From NCBI GenBank assembly GCA_002081555.1, contig MZNV01002282.1:1-38155 (forward strand): 38,155 nucleotides of DNA, given 5' to 3'. The number at the start of each line of letters is the position of its first letter. Position 1 is the first letter of the stretch. Of this stretch, positions 21,992 through 31,158 are shown in pieces. The stretch is from Protostelium mycophagum (lineage: Eukaryota > Evosea > Variosea > Protosteliida > Protosteliaceae). The position numbers and the translations under genes are program-made. Under the pieces are notes generated by a model. It searched no databases. It was not told the DNA's origin and worked only from the letters and a program-made list of their open reading frames with translations.

Positions 21992-24451
21992 TTATGAGAG
22001 TCCTCCTTCGTTTTTGATTAGCAGCTCTATGGTCAAAGACCTCTCAAACTTTTCCTTGTCATCCAGCGGCTCGGCCATGTTCTCATCGAGCTTCACCACC
22101 ACCTGATGAACCCAGCAGAAATTGAATCGTGTCTCCTGAAACTTCAACGCCATGTGGATCACTTGTCCAAGTTTGTTGAGCTTGTGTATGGAGACCAGTT
22201 TGTGTTTCCCAATACGCGTTGGGACAGTCTCCTCTATGTTGGCGATGAGCCGTAAGAGGATGGGAATGCAGGGGATGCAAGGAGGCCGTAAAGACTGCAC
22301 GTGAGATCTGTAATTGGAATTCAAGTCGTTTCCGCGGTAAAGTCTCGTCATCTCACGGAGAGTGACCTGCTGCTCTTCAGTCTTTGGCTTCAGAAAATCT
22401 ATTTTTGGACGAAAAACCAAAGAAAATATCACCTGTGCCCATTTTGGGAAGCCTCTTGGGTCAGGAAATATTCTAGCCACCGGTGTGCTCGCGAATCCAA
22501 TGTGTATGGACATTAAACTGTTCAGATTTTGAAGGGTGATCAGGTACTGCGAATTTTGAGTATTTTTTCGGGCGAATTTGTGGATTTTGCGGCACAAAAA
22601 GTTAAGTATTTAAACAATAAAAAATGTCCGAAATAGTCACCTCGGCGATCTTGATAAAGCGCATTATGATGCGATGTCGTGACTTTCGGTTTGTTTCTTT
22701 CAAAATGGAGGACGCAGTCCATCTACAATGGATTAACACATCGTTTTGGGCTGTCATCTTACTCTGCTAAGCGGTTGGACCTTTGCAGTATTGTTGTCAA
22801 CGCGGAAGTCGGCTCGATTATTCCCTGGTTTCTTCGTGTGAATTCTGAAGGCTGCCAGAATGTCAACAACGTCAAAATGACACGTTGACACATCACCTTT
22901 ATCCGTTCATAAATCGCAAAGTCCATGAGTGTCAGTTGCCTGGCAATCTCTTCTTCGTCTATTTCATCCAAATTTAAATTCTCATTGAAAATACTTTTTG
23001 TCACTTTAGGCTCCGGTGGGTTCATCTGCTTCGATTGTACAGACTCAAAATTCGTCAAAATATAGTCATCTACAACGCTGTAGTTAACTCACCGACCGGC
23101 TGGCCACTTTGGCGAGTGCATTCTGTATTATTTTCCTTGACTCTGGGTCTTTGATCATGACTGTATCCACATAATTCATGAGTAACATCCTCAATTTGTC
23201 GTCCCAATCTGACCGACACACTCGCATCCATTCTTCTATTGTCTTAAACATTGCCGCGTTGGCTTCACTGCCTCCATCAGGGGAGTATCTGAAATTTTTA
23301 CCAAATGACAACAGATTCTGTGTTATCACAAACACCAGTATTATACAAGTTTAAATCGATGATGAGAAGTAGCTATAACTTACTGTTTCATTAGCTTGGC
23401 TAACAATTGTTCTGATGTTTGAAAAATTGAATATGCTAGGAAGAAATTATTCGAAAAATTTTGACCTGAAAGAATTAGCCATTTCACAATCATCGCAACA
23501 GAATCCCTCTACTGAGATTTGAATTCCAAAAGATGTTAGAATATTCACTTGGATTTCGCAGCAATCGCGCGATTAATTGCTTTGTAGAGGCAGCCACCAG
23601 ACTTCCATTCTCATCCGTGATGGGGTGTAAATCACGTTCTTTTTCTGCCATCAAATCAATAATTGATAATTACTGAGCCCGAAATGTCATTTTGTGATTT
23701 CTTTCGTCTGTTGTCCACCTCAAATGCTGAAAAGCCATACCTTCATCATCGGAATCATCATCACTGTGCAAGTTCCAATCATAAAAGGTTGCAGCCTCCA
23801 CTTCTGGGTCCTCCTCGCTGCTCGGCTCTGGTTTTTCAAACAATCTGTTTATATCTCTTATTCCAAAACTCAACAGGTTGATCAATGCGTTGTCGTTGAG
23901 TTCTTCGGTCGGTGGTACTATTTATTTGATTAAGATGAGTTGGTTCAAATATATTTTCAGTTGTTAACAAAGAAAAAAGCAACAACGTCAAAATTCTTTT
24001 TTGAATATAATTGTTTTGGATGTATGGGTACAGATTGCTGATTGATCGTCAATCAGACAACATCAGGACCGCTTACATGGAGTTGCACAATGTGATTGCA
24101 GAGCTGTAGCTGTGTTGTCAAGACCTTCCGATTTTAAATACTGCATAATCATCTGCAGTATCGTTGCTTTGGACAGCACATCCCTGCATTCCGTCTTGCT
24201 GGCCGCTCTTCTGATGCCAAAACTAGGTTCAAGATACAGAGGTCTTAGTCTCTCTTTCAATTCTAAAACATTTGGATGATCTCTCATCAGCCTCGCCATC
24301 CATTCTGATTTTTTCAAGTCTACCATTCCTCAGATCATCAGTTAGAATGTAATCACAAACCTGCTGGAAACTCTGAGCTCTCATCTTTCGACCTCCTAAT
24401 CCCGCCAACTCTACTCGGTCTCCGCTCCCGCTCTCGAAGATGTTCCATCAT
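21992..24451 (-). CDS. Ras guanine-nucleotide exchange factor with LisH
   Basis: It should load GTP on a Ras-family GTPase. The first exon begins MMEHLRERERRP. A LisH motif follows near 24100-24190 (ILQMIMQYLKSEGLDNTATA), used for dimerisation. An acidic linker (EPSSEEDPE near 23800) precedes the RasGEF_N domain at about 23640-23090, with SLVAASTKQLIARLL, IFQTSEQLLAKL and a helix EEWMRVC. The catalytic CDC25 domain covers about 23060-21992. It shows EIDEEEIARQLTLMDFAIYE, then ILKETNRKSRHRIIMRFIKI, LQNLNSLMSIHIGF, PPCIP, and a final helix after RFNFCWVHQV. The junction ENRLAE/WTASSILK uses a 40-nt intron ending in ATTGTAG. LisH plus RasGEF is a common arrangement in dictyostelid amoebae. Upstream lies a divergent promoter shared with RBM26/27. 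Confidence 0.92.
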
Positions 24452-24651
24452 CTGATGATTAGGCTGCCAAATGGATGATTGTAGATGGGATTAAAATTTT
24501 AACAGGATTTTTTGGTGTCGAAATTTCTGAGAACGTGGACGAGTTAGCCGTTGTAGTTTGAAAGACGGCTCGATCGACATCAAGCAAATAGCATTGTCTT
24601 GGACATTTCTTCAAGAGGCCTCACGCCCACGTTCGCGACTTTTTTAAGAAG
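24452..24651. promoter_or_regulatory. Divergent promoter, RasGEF / RBM26-27
   Basis: 200 bp between two divergent starts. It contains GATTGTAGATGGG near 24478 and CGTTGTAG at 24549-24556, members of the dispersed motif described in the findings. Confidence 0.55.
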
Positions 24652-26990
24652 ATGATTTTAGATGAGACAGATAAAAATGCATTACAAGCATATCTAATTC
24701 GGACAGTACAAAGATTGTGAGTTCTTGCAAGCAAAATCATCATTCTCTAAACGTTAAAATACACTGATGATTAAAATCTTTCTTCATGTCGGTTTAATTG
24801 ATCATGTACTGAAATCTGACCTCACCAGATCCTCTGCTAATCCGAGTGTCCTTGCAGATTATATTGTGGCCCTTTTGAAACCTGACTCTTCGTTGGAATC
24901 AGCGAAGACAGTTCTCAACACGGAACTCAAGGACTTTCTGCAAAATGGTGGGCTTCTCTTCATCTTCCCACTCTCTGTCATTTTTCATGGATGATAAAAG
25001 AAAAAAAGTTGGTTCGAATATGATCTGATCCGTATGCAGATACCGAAGGATTCGTAGAGTCTCTTCTCAACAATTTCACCCAAAATGAGAATGGAACTTA
25101 TAGTTTCTCCGAAACATCTGAGAACATGGAGGAAGCCCGCCAGGAATCATATTCATCAGATGATGACAGAAGGACAGACAAATACAGAAATGACGACACA
25201 CATGATGACGACAGACGACGCGATTACGATCGCGACAGATACAATTCAGAAGATGATGATTCGAGGAGAAAGAGGCCCAGAGTGGATGACCGGTCAAGGG
25301 GGAAAAGCGATCACAGAGATCACAGATCCAGATCGACCAAAGACGATCGATACAACTCGGACAGATACAGAAGCAGCTCTTCCAGGATCAGAAAGCCAGA
25401 ATATAAGAAGACAAGACCAATGTGCAGAGATTATGAGGGTGAGTCATTTCATCCGTTGATGCCTTTGGTGGCTGTTGCAGCGGAGCTGCAGTATATTACA
25501 CCACAAAAAGACATATATAAAACATGACAATGTGCACGACAAAAAATATGCTCACCTCTATTCGTGTATTCATGTAGAAATGAAGAAAGCAATGACCCTG
25601 TGTTGTGGCAGAGCCAAAACAATCCGTTGTCACAGAGACGAAAAATTGCGTTTGCATTTGCATGATTGAATGCAAAAGTAAAGGATAGTCTTTGTGCAAT
25701 CAGAGATTTCATTGACTTTTCTAGTGGCTGGATACTGCATGAAGGGTGATGAGTGTCCTTTTGATCATGGAAGGGATCACATTGTGGTGCAAGAGATGAA
25801 AGAGGTGGAAAACCTCCAAGACAAATACAAGGGTACGTGTGATGACGTCATCATGATTATAACACACACAGATCAAGCTTATGACCCCGAGAAACCCCAT
25901 ATTGATGAGAAAGGTGATTTCCTCATTTATGTCGACATGAAATTTCGCGGAAAACTCACAGGAACAGAGTACGGAAGCGACACAGACACACGAGATAACT
26001 ATAGACGTCAAGAGAGGAACAACAACAGACCACCACACATGGACAACAAAAAGAGGCTCAGAACTCGAGATGGCAGAGGAAATCGATCAGATGATGAAGA
26101 TCATCCAGACAACACGACTATTGTCGTCGTGCAGATCCCGCCAGAACTCAATGATCACGACAAATTAAACAATCACTTCAAGCAATTCGGGCCGATCGTC
26201 CAGATCAAGGTGAAATCATCTCAAACAAAATGCATGAGAACTGACAAAAGAAGGTCAGAACAGAGTTGAACAAATGTTACGTACAATTTCAGAGCCACGC
26301 CGATGCAATCAAGGCCTTAGAGTCTCCTGAGGCGGTGCTAGGCAACCGTTTCATCCATTTATTCTGGGCCAAGAGACAAGAGGGCAGGCCCAATCCCGTT
26401 CCTCAGAACCACTTAAATCAGAATAACCACGGTAATGTACCGCCAGGACTCCCGGTATTACACCCGGCAATCCCTCCCCCCGTCTACAACCCGCCAGCAC
26501 ATGCCGCTTTTGGAAGGAATTTGACAACACAGAAGCCAGACAAGAAAAAGGCAGAGAAAGGTACGAATCCAAATCCCGACGAAATTTCCGCGAATTCCAC
26601 CTGGAAATTCACTGAAATCTCGCAGAGAAAGAGCTGCAGAAGCTGAAAGACGACCTGAGAAGACACCAACTCGAACAGACAAAATCACTACTGGAGCAAA
26701 TCTCCAAAGTAAAAGATGCAAACGTCAAGGCCGAGCTCGTCAACAAGTTAAACCAGCTCACCACAAGTGTTGAACAGTCCATAAAGAAAGACTCTCAAAG
26801 CATTAAGAAGGCCGTTGAGAAGGATGAGAAGAGCGAAGTGAAGCCTGAAATAAAGAAGGAGGACAACAGGCAGGCAGAGAAAGAGAGGCTCATGAGGAAG
26901 CTGCAGAGTCTGACCGCCATCGCGGCAAACATGGGAATTCCACAAGAGAACGGCGAGGTGGTTGTGAAGAGTGAGGACATTTGTTCTTGA
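24652..26990 (+). CDS. RBM26: RBM26/RBM27-type protein (PWI-like, CCCH, RRM)
   Basis: The family (RBM26/27, Drosophila Swm) acts in nuclear RNA surveillance and export with the PAXT/exosome machinery. An N-terminal PWI-like helical domain spans three exons: 24652-24716, 24829-24947 and 25040 onward. It includes SSANPSVLADYIVALLKPD and DTEGFVESLLNNFTQNENG. A long R/D/S-rich tract follows. Then a CCCH finger is split by the intron 25439-25724: MCRDYE joins to GYCMKGDECPFDHGRD, a very close family match. The RRM at about 26115-26380 has TTIVVVQIPPELNDHDKLN and NRFIHLFWAKR, again family-specific. A proline-rich stretch precedes a C-terminal coiled coil (KELQKLKDDLRRHQLEQTK), and the protein ends KSEDICS. 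The stop is followed by AATAAA near 27053. The 286-nt intron is the longest in the gene. Confidence 0.93.
25476..25490 (+). repeat. Intronic 3-nt-loop hairpin
   Basis: TGCAGC-GGA-GCTGCA, a perfect 6-bp stem, lies in the 286-nt RBM26/27 intron. A weaker TGGC-AGA-GCCA follows near 25606 in the same intron. Confidence 0.65.
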
Positions 26991-27429
26991 GTGACATGAA
27001 GTGATTGATTGTGTTGCAGATGAGACGATAGAGTGATGATTGGGTAATGAATGAATAAAATGGAAGAAAGTAGATTGTTTTGTCTTGATTGTATCGACAT
27101 TTGTTTCATGATGGGAATTACACCTTGACATCCCCGTGTTGCACTTTGTGTGCTCCTGGTGTTAACGACACAGTAAATGTTGTGCCACCACGAACAAATG
27201 CTATCTGAGTGTTGCTGAAGGCGATGGAAATGTTTTAAATTTAAAACAGGAATATTAACTGGTATGGTATGTAATAATAAATCAGTTGTAGACAGATAAA
27301 AGATGACTGGATCAGATGCACACCAAAGCAGAGACTCCGTTGGGTCAGTCGCCTTTGAGTTGTAGACGGGATATAAATACAACCATGATCCTGAGACTTA
27401 GAATACTCTAAATTGTATCGTTTATGTGA
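26991..27429. other. Convergent intergenic region
   Basis: 3' flanks of RBM26/27 (plus) and the ABCA gene (minus). It holds an AATAAA for the plus gene and two TTGTAGACRG-like motifs near 27288 and 27360. No gene was seen. Confidence 0.5.
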
Positions 27430-30400
27430 TCACATTCTTCCGGCATGTCCACTTCTTGTGACAGTCAAGAAGACATCCTCAAGGGTGGAGTTGCTGAGAC
27501 CCCAATCCCTCACGAGCGCTGGCTGTTGTGGCTCTTCTCCTCTCTCTACTTGAGCTTCGTAATTAGACTTGGATACGAGCTCCAACTGCTGTAAGAAGGT
27601 ACCGATGCTGGCGTCATTGACGTTCTGGATGAGGAAGATGAGGTTGTTTGAGTTGGACTCGGCAAGGCGGGCCTGTGGGAGTCCCTGGGAAACCATATAC
27701 CTCACCTGCAAAAATCACCTCCTTTTCCTTGATAACAATAAAGAGCCACTTACGGATTCTTCGCATTGGTCCATGCAAATCACGTTAAGACGGTATCCTG
27801 TCGCGTACTTGCTCTTCAGATGGAGTGCAGATCCAACAGATTTGAGCTCTCCCTCCTGCAACACGGCGATCTTCTCTCCCAAGACCTGGAAACATCAGCG
27901 AAATTTCATGATATGCAAATCCTTCTGGTATCTTGTGCTCCATCTTCCAATGGGATTTCACTCATGCTCCACAACAAAAATTCCACGACAAAAAATCCCA
28001 AACAAAAAAAATGGTTACCTCGGCCTCCTCCATGGCGTGGGTGGTCAAGAAAATCAATTTGTCTTGCTTGATATCCCTGATGAGATCCCAGACTTTTCTT
28101 CTGTTGACAGGGTCCATACCGGTGGTGGGCTCGTCTAAAAATAGAATTCTGGGGCCTCCCAAGATGCTGATGGCCACTTGAAGACGTCTCTTCATACCTC
28201 CGGAGAACTTGGAGCTTATGCTGGTGACATCTGCTAATTTGACACGTGTCAAGATGTGGTTCACGTCATCGTTCCCGGGCTTGATTGCTGACATGACGGA
28301 CATGTGCTCTTGTGCGGTGAGGTCACCCCAGAGGACATCAAACTGTGGGCAGATACCCATGCTGGCCTGGAGACGGTCCATGTCATATGCAACACTTTGA
28401 CACGTCAATCTTGACATCTTCATGGAGCATTACCTGTCACCCAACAAGAATGCGTCTCCACTGCTTTGGTTGGTTTTTCCGGTGAGGATGTTGATCAAAG
28501 TGGTTTTTCCAGCACCGTTGTGACCCAGCAGGGCGACGATTGTCCCTTGGTTTGCGGTGAGATAAAAGTCCTTTAACGCGACTTTCCCGCCGAGGCAGCC
28601 AAAACTTTGGTATTCTTTACGAACACCTTGGATGCTGAGGTCGGTATCTGCCCTCGCGGCGCTTTCCATCTCGGCTCTCAGATCCTCATCAGAGGGCGGT
28701 ATTCTGCACATGTCATCACACTCGATCGCATGTCATCGCATGTCATCGCACTCACATGTTGTGTGCGCTGAAATTGTTCTGTGGGCTTCTGTTGCCCAGT
28801 TTAATGCCCCAAAAGGAGGGAAGGACAAAGAACCATGGTACGTAAGTGGATTTCTTGGGGTCAGGGAACACCTTGTCCATGTACCACATGAGCACGAGGT
28901 AGATGGCAGTGTTGACCCAGATCATCCCTAATGACCAAGCGGCAGTGTGGTCTATGCTGCTGTTGAATGCACCACCATCCACCAGCTTCCAGGGAATCTT
29001 CACGCGTCAGATTTTTCTCGGAATTTTCTGGAAATTTCTCGAATTTTTTTGGTTTTTGATTCGCAATTTCATGCAAAAGTTTGACATGTGATGACGTCAT
29101 GCTTACTGGTTGTTTCAGAGAATCCCAATCAAAGACGGTAGTTGAGGCATTGCCATTTAACGCACCCGTCACTCCACCCGAAGTGACCAGTTGTATGGTG
29201 CTCAAGACTCTCAAAAAGCTAAAATAAATCAATTGATTTTTTTCTTTTGACGCGTTGTAGACGGCTCCGCAGTCGCGTCAGAGCGTCTAGTTGGACTTCG
29301 GAATATAATTGTCATGAATAGACTTACTGCCAAGTTGGAACCATAAAGAAAGCGACGGGAAGATTAAACCTTTTCGTCACCTCCGGACTTTCCAAGATGA
29401 ATCTGTCAAGTGTCAAATTTGACACGTGTCAGATTGACATACATCAAAAAGGGGACGGCAAACATCAAGGAGAAGATGACGGCCATTAAGAACATGAAAA
29501 ATCCGAAAACGGTGGCGATCTTGGTCTTTTTGAAGATGGCAGTCCACGCAGATGCCCAAGAGATTGCAGCAACTCCGTAGGAAAAGACCAAGAAAACCAT
29601 GAGGCTCGGTTCTGTCGCCCTGTAGCTGTGAGTTGAAATTTTGGCGGGAATTTCAAACGAAAAATTTTGGCGGGAATTTCAAACGATACATTTTGGAGGG
29701 AATTTCAAACGATACATTTTGGAGGGAATTTTGAACGATACATTTTGGCGGGAAATTTTGAACTGACCTGAAGAGGCGGAATCCTGATAGTGTGTAGCCT
29801 AGAATCAAGACCACAGATATCGGCAGTGCAAAAAATATCAAGTGGTGGACGAACCAACTGGACCAGTAGACCCAGTCGTAAAGTCCCATGGTCTTGAGGT
29901 ATCCTCTCATTCCAGACTCGGACTCGGCGGCGATATTGGCAAAGATGAAGATGAACGAGAAGGTGCAGATGACACCCAGGAGTGAGGTCTCAATCCATTG
30001 AGCTGTGACGTTGAGGAAATTTCTGTGAAAAATCGACGTCATGAGAGATGAGGGGCTCACCGATGATGCTGAAGGATGAAGCTCCATTGGGGAGGGCATT
30101 GATGGAGAATTTGTACTGAGGAACAGCTTCTCCATTGTTCTCGAGGATGGCCTCATTCAATTTCAAAGACACACCCGATCGGTACCTCCCACCAGTCATT
30201 TTTTTTGTTCGAGGATCGATGATCTCACCTTCCGATGGAATATGTGTTGTTGCTGTACACGGCGTAATCAATGCATCTCGTTTCATTAGAAGGACGGCTG
30301 TAAAAGCAACTCGGGAGGATGTTGGTCTTCTCTAACGAAGAGTACTCCCCGTACTTGTGACTCAGAAATGACACGCCCACTGTTGCTTGGAAGCCAAGTT

Positions 30401-30924
30401 TGGACAGTCCTTTGACGGCGAGTTCGTCTTCCCTCTCGTAATAGCTCGACGATGTTTTGGATGTCGCTGTGGAATATGAGCGACAACAATAAACTTCTCA
30501 GACGAACCGAAATCGGAACGGCGGAAGCCGATGATATCGTAGGCTCCATTACTCTGAGAATCCAGAAAGGTGGTGATTGGTGCGATCTTCATCTTATTGT
30601 TGATTGCAAATCTTGAAACATCAGAAATGATTCCGATAGAAATAGAACAAACCTGTTCATAATGTTCCAATTGGCAGTTGTAAGAGGCCAGAAGACTATG
30701 GGATTCCCAGTTCCAGTACCGTGAAGTGGAGGAAGAGACAAGTCAATATCATGAGAGGAGGAGTCAGGGGGAGCTAATTGATGTCTCACAACACCCCAAA
30801 AGATCAGGGTGATCACGATGGGCCCGAGGAGTTGAATCAGAGTGGACCGAGGGCTCCGGAATGCCTCTAAGGCGTGTTTCTTATTCATGGCAAGATGTTG
30901 CCAGAAGAAAAGAAACAGTCCCAT
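27430..30924 (-). CDS. Half-size ABCA transporter
   Basis: One TMD followed by one NBD, an ABCA-family half transporter likely working as a dimer on lipids in an internal membrane. The first exon begins MGLFLFFWQHLAMNKKHALE, with a first helix LLGPIVITLIFWGVV. A large lumenal loop follows. Membrane helices recur at about 29990-28750, for example GVICTFSFIFIFANI and FFMFLMAVIFSLMF. NBD motifs are LLGHNGAGKTTLINILTG (Walker A), CPQFDVLWGDLTAQEH (Q-loop), FSGGMKRRLQVAIS (signature), [13 protein letters not shown] (Walker B) and LTTHAMEEAE (H-loop). All catalytic residues are present. The C-terminus is STLEDVFLTV, the usual ABCA ending region. It is divergent from a second half ABCA gene 234 bp away. 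An intron with a minisatellite (29636-29762) and one with a hairpin near 29260 were seen. Confidence 0.92.
29260..29274. repeat. Intronic 3-nt-loop hairpin next to CGTTGTAG
   Basis: GACGGC-TCC-GCAGTC, with 5 of 6 pairs, lies directly after CGTTGTAG (29253-29260). Both are in a roughly 105-nt ABCA intron, written on the strand opposite to the gene. Confidence 0.5.
29636..29762 (-). repeat. Intronic minisatellite, about 26-nt unit, five copies
   Basis: Five units of the form GATACATTTTGGMGGGAATT plus TCAAAC or TTGAAC follow one another. The host intron joins FRLFR to ATEPSLMVF in the transmembrane domain. The array is open in one frame, so it could be misread as coding. Confidence 0.85.
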
Positions 30925-31158
30925 GGTTGATCGTGTCTTTCGATCGGAAATGTGTTGTTGTCTATTCTCTCCTCGTCAGAACAAGATTTTTTCTCGTCGC
31001 GCGAAGACGCAACGCGAATTTTATGACATGATCCTGCCCACACGGTAATTACTGTGCAGATCCACGGTAAGATAGGTAATTGAAACTGCTTCTCCGTGAA
31101 GAAAGAATTCTTGCTTTGGCGAGATCATCAATCGTCGGGAGAGACATCACTTTGAACA
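30925..31158. promoter_or_regulatory. Shared promoter of two half-ABCA genes
   Basis: 234 bp between divergent starts. Two CACGGTAA boxes stand at 31041-31048 and 31063-31070, 22 bp apart (two helical turns), and AGGTAATT is near 31075. The same core occurs upstream of the ABCG gene. Confidence 0.6.

Noticed and set aside
19402-23077. CGTTGTAG as the universal 3' splice-site consensus
   Set aside because: Within ABCG and RasGEF introns it also lies near the donor or mid-intron, and most introns end in plain CAG or TTAG.
29636-29762. Regular repeats as a CRISPR-like array
   Set aside because: Units are directly contiguous with no unique spacers and lie in a eukaryotic intron.
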